Origin: Roseburia sp.
GTDB taxonomy: Bacteria > Bacillota > Clostridia > Lachnospirales > Lachnospiraceae
NCBI GenBank assembly: GCA_023664725.1
Contig: JAMPFA010000004.1
Span: 1-64,000 of the forward strand
Length of the DNA stretch: 64,000 nucleotides
Direction of reading: 5' to 3'
The notes beneath the pieces are model-generated. The model was given only the letters and a program-made list of their open reading frames with translations. It had not been told where the DNA came from and did no database searches. The position numbers and the translations under genes are program-made. This document shows, piece after piece, positions 19,084-28,735 of this stretch (its first letter is position 1; every line of letters begins with the position of its first letter).

Positions 19084-21135
19084 ATGAGGTCCACACAGAC
19101 TGCCGGAAAAAAGCTGGAATTATCTAAGAAAAACTGGATACAATTAGTAGCAATGACGGTGATTTTTGTCATTGCTGCTTTTCTGGTATATAAAACTACC
19201 ATAACCACCCGGATGGTAATGCCGCGGGTGGAAACGGCAATTAAGGCTGAAGAGGGGAAATATCTGAAATTAGAGAGCGGGGACTTACTGGAGCAGTCTT
19301 TCTGTTACCACTCTGACGAACTTCTATGCGCAGGTACGAAAATTTCCCTGGAGGAGTCGGTGTTAAAAGACCTGGTGGCAAATCAGGAGCGCAGGGATCT
19401 GGGGGTGATCCATATTAATATCCTGGATGCGGAAGATCAGGGGACTTCTCTGATGACCGGAGATTATGACGTGTATCTTTTGGAGGACGGTCAGAATCTT
19501 TTGGCATCTTTCCTTGAAAGGCAGACTGGCTGGGAGGGGAAAAATCTAATTCTCACCCTCAGGGCAGAGGATTTAAATCCAGATATCGGCCTTAAAGTGG
19601 GGATTACAGAAAAAGGGGAAAAGGAAGCTTCTCTTTGTGTCAACGCAGAGCCTGTCTCAGAAAATATCAATATCGTTGCGGCAGGGCACCAGTTTTTGTA
19701 CTGGAAACAGTGGTTTGTCTTTGGGACAGCCCTTGTGTATTTCTGCTTGACAGGAACGTATTTTCTCCTGGCAGTTTTTGAAAAAAAGCCACAGCAGGTG
19801 TTCCTTTTTACCGGAACTGTGCTGGCGTTTCTATATCTTTTGCTTTTGCCTCCTCTCACTGTGCCCGACGAGGAAGTACATTTTAAGGAGGCGTATTACC
19901 ATGTGAACCGTATCCTGGGAAAACAGCAGACAGAAGGCGCGGTGCTGATGGATCTGGAAGATTTTCACGGGATGCAGGAATTTGAGACAACGCCGTCTCT
20001 CTGTGAGTATGACAGGTTAAAGGATTCCTTCTTTGAGAAGGGGCGGGAGACGGGAACCATAGAGGTAGAACGTTTTGATACCCAGGCGCCTGTGGTCACA
20101 TATCTGCCGGGGATGGCAGGAATCATGCTTGGAAGAGCGTTGGGGTTAAACGGTGTGAACGTGATCGTTCTCGGAAGATTTTTTTCCATTCTGTTTTACC
20201 TTTTTACCATGTACTGGGTTATTCGCCTTATGCCAATGGGGAAAGCTGCGGCTTTTATTCTTGCCATTCTTCCCATGACCATACAGCAGTGCTGCTCCTA
20301 CTCTTATGACTCTGTGGTCATTGAGTCTGCGTTTTTGTATCTGGCGGTACTGTTTGGATTGATTTATAAAGACGAACCGATCCGTAGATGGCAGGTGGTT
20401 TTGTATGTGTTGTTTATGGTGATACTCTCCATCTGCAAGGGGGGAACCTATATGCCACTGTGTCTTTTGACCATGCTGATCCCCATCAGCCGTTTCCGGG
20501 ATAAAAAACAGAAGTGGATATTTGTTGGCGTTATGGCATTTGTGGCAATTGCGGCATTTTTGTCAAGTACACTGGGGTACGTTTTGTATGTGGCGGCGCC
20601 CACGGAGGAACAGGCGGCAAATTCTTATCTGGCTGGGGAAGCTTACGGGGCGGCAGGATTGTTAAGGGAACCTTTAATATTTATATATCTGTCCGTCCGC
20701 ACCCTGTTTTTGTCGGGGGACGGTTTTCTGGAGACAATGCTTGGCATGCAGCTTGGATGGCTGAATATATTTGTATCAAGGATCGTTATTTACGGTTTGC
20801 TGCTGCTGATGGTGTTATCTGTACTGACCTGTGAAAATCAGGAAGACATGAAAGTGACTTTTTGGCAGAAAATCTTTTATGCCCTTGTGGCTTTTATGCC
20901 CTTGGGGATGGTGCTGGTGTCCATGTTTATGAGCTGGACGCCGAAAAATTCCACAGAAATAGCAGGAATCCAGGGCAGATATTTACTTCCGGCGCTTCCG
21001 GTGCTGCTTTTGTTATTCCGCAGTGGAAATGTGACGGTAAAAAAGGATAGAAGCAGAGCCTATATGTTTCTTGCCCTGTGTCTGCAGTGCGGGGCGATTT
21101 ATGGGATCCTGCTGTCATTGGAGAGAGTACTATGA
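19084..21135 (+). CDS. DUF2142 polytopic membrane protein, probable GT-C glycosyltransferase
   Basis: 683 residues: N-terminal helix, an extracytoplasmic domain of about 170 residues, then ten or more helices. The motif PPLTVPDEEVHFKEAYY with acidic residues in the first large outer loop region is the DUF2142 hallmark and resembles the catalytic acidic loop of GT-C enzymes that use polyprenyl-phosphate sugars. The gene overlaps the following GT2 by ATGA and DUF2304 follows, giving a GtrB/flippase/GT-C-like trio. RBS AGGAGG upstream. Substrate unknown. Confidence 0.85.
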   Translation: MRSTQTAGKKLELSKKNWIQLVAMTVIFVIAAFLVYKTTITTRMVMPRVETAIKAEEGKYLKLESGDLLEQSFCYHSDELLCAGTKISLEESVLKDLVANQERRDLGVIHINILDAEDQGTSLMTGDYDVYLLEDGQNLLASFLERQTGWEGKNLILTLRAEDLNPDIGLKVGITEKGEKEASLCVNAEPVSENINIVAAGHQFLYWKQWFVFGTALVYFCLTGTYFLLAVFEKKPQQVFLFTGTVLAFLYLLLLPPLTVPDEEVHFKEAYYHVNRILGKQQTEGAVLMDLEDFHGMQEFETTPSLCEYDRLKDSFFEKGRETGTIEVERFDTQAPVVTYLPGMAGIMLGRALGLNGVNVIVLGRFFSILFYLFTMYWVIRLMPMGKAAAFILAILPMTIQQCCSYSYDSVVIESAFLYLAVLFGLIYKDEPIRRWQVVLYVLFMVILSICKGGTYMPLCLLTMLIPISRFRDKKQKWIFVGVMAFVAIAAFLSSTLGYVLYVAAPTEEQAANSYLAGEAYGAAGLLREPLIFIYLSVRTLFLSGDGFLETMLGMQLGWLNIFVSRIVIYGLLLLMVLSVLTCENQEDMKVTFWQKIFYALVAFMPLGMVLVSMFMSWTPKNSTEIAGIQGRYLLPALPVLLLLFRSGNVTVKKDRSRAYMFLALCLQCGAIYGILLSLERVL

Positions 21136-21821
21136 GAAAATTAGTGATCATTCCTGCCTACAATGAGCAGGGGGGAATTGTGAAGACAGTGCGGGATGTG
21201 AAAGAACATGCGCCGGATTTTGATTATGTCGTAATCAACGACTGTTCCACAGACCATACGCTGGATATCTGCCGGGAGAATGGCTTTTCAGTGGTGAACC
21301 TTCCGGTAAACCTTGGAATTGGCGGAGGGGTTCAGACAGGTTATGTCTATGCTTTCCGAAATGGCTATGATATGGCTGTGCAGTTTGACGGGGACGGGCA
21401 GCACAATGCCCGGTATTTGGACGAGATGGCAGAAAAGCTTGAAAAAGAGCATCTGGATATGGTCATCGGTTCCCGGTATATCAAAAAAGAGGGATTTCAG
21501 TCCACAGGCTTAAGGCGGATGGGAATCAAATATTTTACCTGGCTTATTAAACTTGTCACCGGAAAAAAAATCAAAGACCCTACCTCCGGCATGCGCATAG
21601 TAAACCGGGACGTAATGGAAATGTATGCAAAAAATTATCCCAAAGATTATCCTGAGCCAGAGAGTGTGGTGACGATATTAAAAAAGGGAAAACGGGTGGA
21701 GGAGATGCCGGTGCAGATGAATGCCAGGGAAGAGGGGGTTTCTTCCATTTCTCCGAAAAAATCCATCTACTATATGATTAAAGTTTCCCTGGCCATTTTG
21801 GTTGCGGCGTTGCGGAGGTAG
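21132..21821 (+). CDS. GT2 glycosyltransferase, dolichyl-phosphate-mannose-synthase-like
   Basis: Start ATG 21132 overlaps the previous stop as ATGA. 229 residues with the GT2 core: VIPAYNEQGG, VINDCSTDHT, QFDGDGQHN (DxD metal site) and VIGSRY. Length and motif set resemble enzymes that load one sugar from a nucleotide sugar onto polyprenyl phosphate on the cytosolic side. There are no C-terminal membrane helices, so DUF2304 next door may supply membrane association. Likely provides the lipid-linked sugar for the DUF2142 protein. Confidence 0.88.
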   Translation: MRKLVIIPAYNEQGGIVKTVRDVKEHAPDFDYVVINDCSTDHTLDICRENGFSVVNLPVNLGIGGGVQTGYVYAFRNGYDMAVQFDGDGQHNARYLDEMAEKLEKEHLDMVIGSRYIKKEGFQSTGLRRMGIKYFTWLIKLVTGKKIKDPTSGMRIVNRDVMEMYAKNYPKDYPEPESVVTILKKGKRVEEMPVQMNAREEGVSSISPKKSIYYMIKVSLAILVAALRR

Positions 21822-21824
21822 AAT

Positions 21825-22199
21825 ATGAGTTTAAAATTACAGATCATCGTGGCGGTGGTGCTGGTGATTGCCCTGGCATGGATTATCAATATGGTGAGAA
21901 AAGAACTTCTGGATATCCGGTTTGCACTCTCCTGGCTGTCGGTGGGGATCATTGTCCTGATCCTGGATATTTTTCCATCGACAATGAACTGGCTGGTGCA
22001 TCTTTTGGGAATTGAGCTGCCAGTAAATATGATGTTTTTCTTTGGCTTCTGTTTTACCCTGTTTCTGGTTTTTGGACTGACTACAAAAGTTTCCAGACAG
22101 GCAGAGCAGTTAAAACGGCTGACACAGGAGGTGGCATTGCTGGAAAAGACCCTGGCGGAGGAAAAGAATAACGAGGCAGAGAAGAAAGATAACCGGTAA
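21825..22199 (+). CDS. DUF2304 small membrane protein
   Basis: 124 residues with three predicted helices (about 4-21, 35-52, 66-86) and a charged coiled-coil C-terminus (KVSRQAEQLKRLTQEVALLEKTLAEEK). This is the DUF2304 pattern; members are usually encoded next to GT2 genes. It starts 3 bases after the GT2 stop. Inference: membrane partner or flippase-like component of the three-gene glycosylation set. Confidence 0.85.
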   Translation: MSLKLQIIVAVVLVIALAWIINMVRKELLDIRFALSWLSVGIIVLILDIFPSTMNWLVHLLGIELPVNMMFFFGFCFTLFLVFGLTTKVSRQAEQLKRLTQEVALLEKTLAEEKNNEAEKKDNR

Positions 22200-22330
22200 G
22201 CGATACCTGTGCAGTACCTGGCTTTCTGTGGTGGAATAAAATATGGAAAAAGGAGAATATTAAGTAAATAGCTATGAATAGTGACATGTGCGGCGATGCG
22301 GATGGCAGCCATTTAAGTAAGGAAAAACAA

Positions 22331-23218
22331 GTGAAAAAAGTACAGATCCTGATGTCAACCTACAACGGGGAGGAATATATCAGGGAGCAGTTGGACTCAA
22401 TTCTTGCCCAGAGCTATCCAGATGTGGATGTGCTGATCCGGGATGACGGCTCCACGGACGATACCTTTGGAATCTTAAAGGAATATGAGGAAACACATTC
22501 CAATATCAAGGCGTATCAGGGAGAAAATCTGGGGATTAACAGAAGCTTTTTTGAACTGCTGAAAAAGAGCCAGGGAGATTACATAGGGTTTTGTGATCAG
22601 GATGATTACTGGCTTCCTGAGAAAATAGAGGTGGCGGTGAAACAGCTTGAGAGGATGAGAGGACCGGCATTGTACTGCAGCGCAAAAACCTTGGTAAATG
22701 AAAATCTGGAAAAGTTTGAGGAGCAGCTAAATCCCCATCTTCGACCGGGATTTGGAAATGCAGCCATAGAGAGCATCTGCTCTGGATGCACCACTTTGAT
22801 GAACTGGGAGCTTGTCTCGATCATCAAAGAGCGGCTGCCGGAGGATGTGATCCATCATGACTGGTGGTGTTATATGGTGGCCACCTATCTTGGGAGCATG
22901 TACTATGACGAAAATTCCTATATCTACTATCGCCAGCATCAGGGCAACGAGGTGGGAGCCAGCGGTTCCGCCTTTGCAATGATCCGGGCAAAAAGCCGGG
23001 ATTTAAAGAAGAGACATGGGGATCTGAAAAAGCAGTTGATGGATTTTAAACATTTTTATCACACAAAACCGGAAAAGGATCAGCTTGTGGATGCCATATT
23101 GGAGGCGGAGCATTTTCCGGGAAGGTTTAAGATACTGTTTAACCATGAGTGGTATCGGCAGAGTAATTTGGATAACTGGGTGGTGCGGGGGTTGTTTTTG
23201 CTGAATAGAATGTTGTAA
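22331..23218 (+). CDS. GT2 glycosyltransferase, rhamnosyltransferase-like
   Basis: GT-A fold: ILMSTYNGEEYIREQLDSILAQ, IRDDGSTDDT, CDQDDYW (DxD region). The pattern FCDQDDYWLPEKIE and the C-terminal HHDWW(C)Y motif are typical of cytosolic rhamnosyltransferases of the RgpB type. I chose GTG 22331 (AAGGA 7 bases upstream), which begins MKKVQILMSTYNG; an ATG at 22274 would add 19 residues and has a poorly placed ribosome site. 295 residues. Neighbouring dTDP-rhamnose genes support a rhamnose donor. Confidence 0.85.
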   Translation: MKKVQILMSTYNGEEYIREQLDSILAQSYPDVDVLIRDDGSTDDTFGILKEYEETHSNIKAYQGENLGINRSFFELLKKSQGDYIGFCDQDDYWLPEKIEVAVKQLERMRGPALYCSAKTLVNENLEKFEEQLNPHLRPGFGNAAIESICSGCTTLMNWELVSIIKERLPEDVIHHDWWCYMVATYLGSMYYDENSYIYYRQHQGNEVGASGSAFAMIRAKSRDLKKRHGDLKKQLMDFKHFYHTKPEKDQLVDAILEAEHFPGRFKILFNHEWYRQSNLDNWVVRGLFLLNRML

Positions 23219-23291
23219 AATGCGGGAAGTGCTTGAATATGAGGGTATATAGTTTGATCTATTATATTTTAGAAAGAAAAGGGGAAATCAA

Positions 23292-24167
23292 ATGAAGAAA
23301 ATTCTGATTACTGGCTGTAACGGGCAGCTTGGAAGGGCGATACGCAAGGAATACGCAAATGAGGATGTTGTGTTTGTCAATACGGATGTGATGGAGGGGG
23401 AGGGCATTACGCCCCTTGACATTACGGATGTGGAGGCGGTGGTTTCTCTGGCACAGAAAGAGAAGCCGGATGTGATCATAAACTGTGCGGCGCACACAAA
23501 TGTGGATGCCTGTGAGACGCAGTGGGATCTGGCTTACAAGATCAATGCCATAGGTCCCAGGAATTTGAGTATTGCCGCTGCAAAAATTGATGCGAAACTG
23601 ATTCATGTATCTACGGATTACGTGTTCCCCGGAACATCTCCAAGTCCCTTGACAGAATTTGATCAGACAGGTCCGATCAGCGCATACGGAAAGACAAAAT
23701 ATGAGGGAGAGCTCTTCGTGAAAGAATTTGCCCCGAAACATTTTATCTTCCGCACCGCATGGCTTTACGGGGAGGGGAAAAACTTTGTAAAGACCATGTT
23801 GAAGCTGTCAGAAAATCATGAGGAGATCACAGTGGTATCCGACCAGTTCGGCTCCCCCACCAGCGCTGTGGAGCTTGCGAAAATGATCCACTTCCTGGAA
23901 CCGACAGAAAATTACGGAACCTATCATGCCACCTGCGAAGGACAGTGCAGCTGGGCAGACTTCGCCGTAGAGATTTTCAATAAGGCAGGAAAAGACACAA
24001 AAGTCAAGTATGTCACCACAGAGGAGTACAACTCCCCCACAAAGCGTCCGGCATACTCTGTTTTGGACAACTACATGCTTCGCCTTGTAGCAGGAGATAA
24101 CTTCAAAATGGCAGACTGGAAAGATGCATTAGATGACTATTTTAAAAGCGGTGTGCTGGAATTGTAA
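23292..24167 (+). CDS. rfbD: dTDP-4-dehydrorhamnose reductase
   Basis: Last step of dTDP-L-rhamnose synthesis (NADPH-dependent reduction of the 4-keto group). 291 residues; Rossmann motif TGCNGQLGRAI, VSTDYVFPG, catalytic YGKTKYEGE (Tyr-x3-Lys), and FRTAWLYG. RBS GGGGAAA. It is separated from rfbB-rfbA-rfbC by one GT2 gene, an unusual but complete arrangement. Confidence 0.95.
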   Translation: MKKILITGCNGQLGRAIRKEYANEDVVFVNTDVMEGEGITPLDITDVEAVVSLAQKEKPDVIINCAAHTNVDACETQWDLAYKINAIGPRNLSIAAAKIDAKLIHVSTDYVFPGTSPSPLTEFDQTGPISAYGKTKYEGELFVKEFAPKHFIFRTAWLYGEGKNFVKTMLKLSENHEEITVVSDQFGSPTSAVELAKMIHFLEPTENYGTYHATCEGQCSWADFAVEIFNKAGKDTKVKYVTTEEYNSPTKRPAYSVLDNYMLRLVAGDNFKMADWKDALDDYFKSGVLEL

Positions 24168-24241
24168 TTTCACAACGCACGATGCCAAAACACTATCTTG
24201 CAACCATTATATAATAACCACATCATGATAAAGGAGACCCT

Positions 24242-25069
24242 ATGACGCAACCCCTAGTAAGCGTATGCATCCCCGCATACAACAATGCCCCCTACATCAA
24301 AGAAACCATAGATTCCATCCTATCTCAGACCTACTCCAACCTGGAGCTGGTAATCTGCGACGACAAGTCAAAGGATAACACGGTGGAAGTGGTGGAAAGC
24401 ATCCATGACCCCAGGATCAAGCTCTACAAAAACGAGAAAAACCTTGGCATGTCAGGAAACTGGAACAACTGTCTGAAGCACTGCAAAGGGGAGTATATCA
24501 AGCTGATCTGCGCAGACGATATGCTGCGGGAGGACTGCCTGGAAAAAGAGGTAAAAGCTTTGATAGAAAATCCCACAGCGGTGCTGGCGGAGAGCGACAC
24601 CCAGCTTTTTGACTTAAAGGGTAAGCCCAAAGGATTTTACAAACGGTACAAGACAAGCGGCCTTACTAAGGGGAAAAAGATTGCAAGGGAAGGATTTTTC
24701 CTGAAAAATTATTTCGGCGCTCCTCTGGCAAATACTTTTCCAAAAAGCGTTCTGGAAAAAGTGGGAGGTTTTGACACCTGGTATACGTATATCTTAGACT
24801 ATGATTTCTGGGTGCAGATCGCATGTCTTGGGGATGTGTACATTATCCATGAACCTCTGAACTATTTCCGGGTGAGAAATGATTCTAACACCGGGGAGGT
24901 TATGGCGGGGGACAAGACGGATGTGTATGTTCAGGAACATATCCATTTGGTAAACAAGTTTAAGGAAGAGCTGCGTCTGACAGACTCGGATGTGAAAAGG
25001 AGCGTTTTTATCCGAAAGTGCAGGAATTTTGCCGCAAACATCTATCTGAAGATTTTTGTGAGAGATTAG
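24242..25069 (+). CDS. GT2 family glycosyltransferase
   Basis: 275 residues with GT-A motifs VCIPAYNNAPYIKETIDSILSQTY, VICDDKSKDNT, the DxD-type CADD and a C-terminal YILDYDFWVQ segment where the catalytic base of inverting GT2 enzymes usually lies. RBS AAAGGAGA. A TATAAT-like -10 at 24210-24215 precedes it without a good -35. Placed between rfbD and rfbB; a rhamnosyl- or hexosyltransferase of the locus is likely, acceptor unknown. Confidence 0.87.
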   Translation: MTQPLVSVCIPAYNNAPYIKETIDSILSQTYSNLELVICDDKSKDNTVEVVESIHDPRIKLYKNEKNLGMSGNWNNCLKHCKGEYIKLICADDMLREDCLEKEVKALIENPTAVLAESDTQLFDLKGKPKGFYKRYKTSGLTKGKKIAREGFFLKNYFGAPLANTFPKSVLEKVGGFDTWYTYILDYDFWVQIACLGDVYIIHEPLNYFRVRNDSNTGEVMAGDKTDVYVQEHIHLVNKFKEELRLTDSDVKRSVFIRKCRNFAANIYLKIFVRD

Positions 25070-25087
25070 AGCGTGAATCAGGCGCAC

Positions 25088-25116
25088 TTGTGTTTTTTCC
25101 CATATGGTGCTATAAT
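25088..25116 (+). promoter_or_regulatory. Sigma-A promoter for rfbB
   Basis: TTGTGT at 25088-25093, 17-bp spacer, TATAAT at 25111-25116, 37 bases before the rfbB start. Confidence 0.72.
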
Positions 25117-25152
25117 ACAAAAACTGGAAAAAGAAAAAGGAGGAACCATACC

Positions 25153-26235
25153 ATGAGAACGTATCTGGTAACGGGAGGAGCAGGATTTATCGGTTCAAAT
25201 TATATCCATTACATGTTCCGGAAATATGATAACGAGATCCGCATTATCAATGTGGATGTTTTGACCTACGCAGGCAACCTGGAAAATTTAAAGGACATTG
25301 AGGGACGGGAAAATTATACATTTGTAAAGGCTGATATTACAGATAAAGAAGCCATCGCAAAGATTTTTAAAGAGAATGATATTGATCGGGTGGTGCATTT
25401 TGCCGCAGAGTCCCATGTGGACAGAAGCATTAAGACGCCGGAGGTCTTTGTCACCACTAACGTTTTGGGAACGGCAGTGATGTTAAACTGTGCCAAGGAA
25501 GCCTGGGAATTGGAGGATGGTTCCTTTAAACCGGGCAAGAAATTCCTCCATGTTTCCACAGACGAGGTGTATGGTTCTCTCACAGAGGAGGTTGGGTATT
25601 TCTATGAGACAACCCCCTATGACCCACACAGTCCTTATTCCGCCAGCAAGGCATCTTCTGATTTCCTTGTAAAGGCATATATTGACACCTATCACTTCCC
25701 GGCGAACATTACAAACTGTTCCAACAACTACGGACCTTACCAGTTCCCGGAAAAACTGATTCCTCTGATCATCAACAACGCTCTCCACGGAAAAAAGCTT
25801 CCGGTGTACGGCGATGGGAAAAACGTCAGGGACTGGCTCTATGTGGACGACCATGCCAAGGGAATCGATATGGTGCAGGAGAAAGGCAGGCTGGGTGAGA
25901 CTTACAATATCGGCGGCCACAATGAGAAGCAGAATATTGAGATTATCGAGATCATCATCGACACCCTCCTTGAGATGCTGCCGGAGGATGACGAGAGAAG
26001 GAAACTTGTGAGCCGTGATCTGATCACCTATGTGGAAGACAGAAAAGGACACGACAGAAGATATGCCATTGCCCCGGATAAGATCAAGGCGGAGATTGGC
26101 TGGGAGCCGGAGACTATGTTCAAAGAGGGAATCCGAAAGACCATCGCCTGGTTCTTTGAGCACGAGGAGTGGATGGAGAACGTCACAAGCGGCGATTACC
26201 AGAAATATTACGAGGATATGTATAAAAACAGATAG
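25153..26235 (+). CDS. rfbB: dTDP-glucose 4,6-dehydratase
   Basis: Second step of dTDP-rhamnose synthesis. 360 residues from ATG 25153 (AGGAGG 10 bases upstream), giving the N-terminus MRTYLVTGGAGFIGSNYIHY. Extended SDR motifs: TGGAGFIG, HFAAESHVDRS, STDEVYGSL, YSASKASSD (Tyr-x3-Lys) and NNYGPYQFPEKL. It has its own promoter just upstream. Confidence 0.97.
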   Translation: MRTYLVTGGAGFIGSNYIHYMFRKYDNEIRIINVDVLTYAGNLENLKDIEGRENYTFVKADITDKEAIAKIFKENDIDRVVHFAAESHVDRSIKTPEVFVTTNVLGTAVMLNCAKEAWELEDGSFKPGKKFLHVSTDEVYGSLTEEVGYFYETTPYDPHSPYSASKASSDFLVKAYIDTYHFPANITNCSNNYGPYQFPEKLIPLIINNALHGKKLPVYGDGKNVRDWLYVDDHAKGIDMVQEKGRLGETYNIGGHNEKQNIEIIEIIIDTLLEMLPEDDERRKLVSRDLITYVEDRKGHDRRYAIAPDKIKAEIGWEPETMFKEGIRKTIAWFFEHEEWMENVTSGDYQKYYEDMYKNR

Positions 26236-26246
26236 TAATCAATATA

Positions 26247-26291
26247 AGGGGAGAAGGTTTGTAGGGAAAAGCTATAAGCCTTCTTTCCCCT
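26247..26291 (+). terminator. Imperfect hairpin between rfbB and rfbA
   Basis: AGGGG/AGAAGG (26247-26257) pairs with CCTTCT/CCCCT (26279-26291) with a small bulge. No good T tract follows. May be a weak terminator or a processing or stability element that adjusts the rfbB:rfbA ratio. Confidence 0.4.
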
Positions 26292-26343
26292 GTCTAAACG
26301 CTTTGTATGAAAAACTATTTCTACCGCAAAAAGGAGGATTCGG

Positions 26344-27222
26344 ATGAAAGGCATTATTTTAGCAGGAGGGTCAGGAACCCGTCTTTACCCGTTGACAAAG
26401 GCAATCAGCAAACAGATTATGCCGGTTTACGATAAACCTATGATTTATTACCCCCTCTCCACATTGATGCTCTCCGGCATCAGAGAGGTGCTGATCATAT
26501 CCACACCGAGAGATCTGCCGGTGTTTAAAGAGCTGTTAGGCTCCGGGGAGCAGCTTGGCATGGAGTTTTCCTATGAGATCCAGGAGGAGCCCAGAGGACT
26601 GGCGGACGCCTTTATTATCGGGGAGAAATTTATCGGAAAGGACGCCGTTGCTTTGGTTCTCGGAGATAATATTTTCTACGGCCAGAGCTTTTCCAGAGTG
26701 TTGAAATCTGCGGCGGAGCGCACAATGAGCCAGCCGGGAGCAACTATCTTCGGATACTATGTGAAAGACCCCAGAGAGTACGGGGTAGTGGAGTTTGACG
26801 AGACAGGAAAAGCCCTGTCTATTGAGGAAAAACCGGCAAAGCCAAAATCCAACTACGCAGTTCCAGGACTCTATTTTTACGATAATGACGTGGTGGAGAT
26901 TGCAAAAAATGTAAAACCCTCCGCCAGAGGGGAAATCGAGATTACCAGCGTAAACAATGCGTATTTAAACAGGGGAACCCTTTCTGTGGAGACTTTGGGC
27001 CGTGGATTTGCTTGGCTGGATACGGGAAACCACGACATGCTCCTTGCGGCAGCGGATTTTGTGTCTGCATTCCAGAAACGTCAGGGATTGTATATTTCCT
27101 GTATCGAAGAGATTGCATACAAGCGTGGATTTATCGACAAAGAGCAGCTGGTGAAGCTGGCGCAGCCTCTCCTTAAAACAGAGTATGGGCAGTATCTGAT
27201 CGATGTGGCAGAAGGATTATAA
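26344..27222 (+). CDS. rfbA: Glucose-1-phosphate thymidylyltransferase
   Basis: First step of dTDP-rhamnose synthesis (dTTP + Glc-1-P). 292 residues; nucleotide-binding [20 protein letters not shown], then [31 protein letters not shown] and [18 protein letters not shown] at 26332-26337. Length and motifs match the short RmlA type that is feedback-inhibited by dTDP-rhamnose. Confidence 0.97.
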   Translation: MKGIILAGGSGTRLYPLTKAISKQIMPVYDKPMIYYPLSTLMLSGIREVLIISTPRDLPVFKELLGSGEQLGMEFSYEIQEEPRGLADAFIIGEKFIGKDAVALVLGDNIFYGQSFSRVLKSAAERTMSQPGATIFGYYVKDPREYGVVEFDETGKALSIEEKPAKPKSNYAVPGLYFYDNDVVEIAKNVKPSARGEIEITSVNNAYLNRGTLSVETLGRGFAWLDTGNHDMLLAAADFVSAFQKRQGLYISCIEEIAYKRGFIDKEQLVKLAQPLLKTEYGQYLIDVAEGL

Positions 27223-27276
27223 GCGAAGAAGTATGCTATAAAGTATAATTTAATTTATATAACAGGAGATGAGAAT

Positions 27277-27855
27277 ATGGGAAAGATAAAAGTGACATCC
27301 GACTGTAATGGCATTGCAGGGTTAAAGGTCATCGAGCCAAGTGTGTTTGGAGATGAGCGGGGATACTTTATGGAGACATACAACTACAATGATTTCAAGG
27401 AAGCAGGGATCGACTGCACTTTCGTCCAGGACAACCAGTCCGCATCCAAAAAAGGGGTGCTCCGGGGGCTCCACTTCCAGATCAATTATCCCCAGGACAA
27501 GCTGGTCCGGGTGGTAAACGGGGAAGTTTTTGACGTGGCAGTAGATTTGAGAGATGGTTCCGAAACTTTTGGAAAGTGGTTTGGGGTTACCTTGTCCGCA
27601 GAGAACAAAAAGCAGTTTTTCATTCCAAAGGGATTTGCCCACGGTTTTGTGGTTTTAAGCGACTACGCAGAGTTCTGTTATAAGGTGACAGATTTTTATC
27701 ATCCAAACGACGAGGGCGGACTTCTGTGGAAAGACCCGGATATCGGTGTTAAGTGGCCTATGCCGGAGGGGATGACAGAGGCAGACCTTACCCTGTCCGA
27801 CAAAGATAAAGTTTGGGACGGCATCAAAGCTTACGTGGCATCAAAGAACAGTTAA
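27277..27855 (+). CDS. rfbC: dTDP-4-dehydrorhamnose 3,5-epimerase
   Basis: Third step of dTDP-rhamnose synthesis. 192 residues of the cupin fold; motifs DERGYFMETYN, FVQDNQSASKKGVLRGLHFQ (catalytic His in RGLHFQ), GEVFDVAVDLR, FIPKGFAHGF. RBS AGGAGA. The ABC permease gene begins 11 bases after its stop. Confidence 0.95.
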   Translation: MGKIKVTSDCNGIAGLKVIEPSVFGDERGYFMETYNYNDFKEAGIDCTFVQDNQSASKKGVLRGLHFQINYPQDKLVRVVNGEVFDVAVDLRDGSETFGKWFGVTLSAENKKQFFIPKGFAHGFVVLSDYAEFCYKVTDFYHPNDEGGLLWKDPDIGVKWPMPEGMTEADLTLSDKDKVWDGIKAYVASKNS

Positions 27856-27866
27856 GAGGAATTTTT

Positions 27867-28700
27867 ATGGCAGCAGATAACAAAAAACATGGGCTTACCA
27901 TTTCCGGCGTCTGCGAGAACCGGAAATTGATTGCAAGGCTCTCAGCCAACGATTTTAAAACCAGATTTGCCGGCTCCTATCTCGGGATCGTATGGGCCTT
28001 TGTCCAGCCGGTGATCACCATATTTGTGTACTGGTTTGTGTTTGAAAAGGGCTTTAAGCCTCTGCCCATCAAGGATGCGGCGGGGGCAGATGTCCCTTAC
28101 GTGCTGTGGCTTGTGGGGGGGCTTGTGCCCTGGTTTTTTTTCAGTGAGGCTCTAAGCGGAGGCACAAGAGCACTCTTAGATTACTCTTATCTGGTAAAAA
28201 AAGTGGTGTTTCAGATTGATATCCTTCCCATTGTCAAAGTGAATTCCGCACTGTTTGTACATGGATTTTTCCTGGGATTCACGTTGATCCTGTTTGCGAT
28301 TATGGGATATCTGCCTGATTTCTACAGTCTTCAGGTCATCTACTATTCTGCGGCTATGTACGTGCTTGTGCTGGCGCTTTGTTACCTGACCAGTGCGTTG
28401 GTAGTGTTTTTCCGGGATTTAAACCAGATTATAAACATTGTGCTCCAGGTGGGAATGTGGGCGACGCCGATTATGTGGAATATGGATACCATGGACATTA
28501 GCCCGGTTCTTAAATTTATATTAAAGTTAAATCCACTTTTTTATATTACCCAGGGGTACAGAGATTCCCTCCTTGGCAAAACAGCATTTTGGGAGCGGTG
28601 GGAATCCACCATCTATTTTTGGGCAGTGACGATCCTCTTTCTGCTTTTGGGCAATTATGTCTTTAAGAAGCTTCGGATGCATTTTGCAGATGTATTATAA
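27867..28700 (+). CDS. ABC-2 type polysaccharide export permease (Wzm/TagG family), first copy
   Basis: 277 residues with six predicted helices. ATG 27867 chosen for AGAGGA just upstream; the N-terminus MAADNKKHGLT precedes the conserved amphipathic segment LIARLSANDFKTRFAGSYLGIVWAFVQP seen in Wzm/TagG proteins. It forms the transmembrane half of an exporter with the ATPase at 28736. Known: such exporters move complete undecaprenyl-diphosphate-linked polymers (O antigen, rhamnan, teichoic acid). Confidence 0.93.
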   Translation: MAADNKKHGLTISGVCENRKLIARLSANDFKTRFAGSYLGIVWAFVQPVITIFVYWFVFEKGFKPLPIKDAAGADVPYVLWLVGGLVPWFFFSEALSGGTRALLDYSYLVKKVVFQIDILPIVKVNSALFVHGFFLGFTLILFAIMGYLPDFYSLQVIYYSAAMYVLVLALCYLTSALVVFFRDLNQIINIVLQVGMWATPIMWNMDTMDISPVLKFILKLNPLFYITQGYRDSLLGKTAFWERWESTIYFWAVTILFLLLGNYVFKKLRMHFADVL

Positions 28701-28735
28701 ACCGTGGATGAGAGATAGAAGAAAGGTTTTATCCT

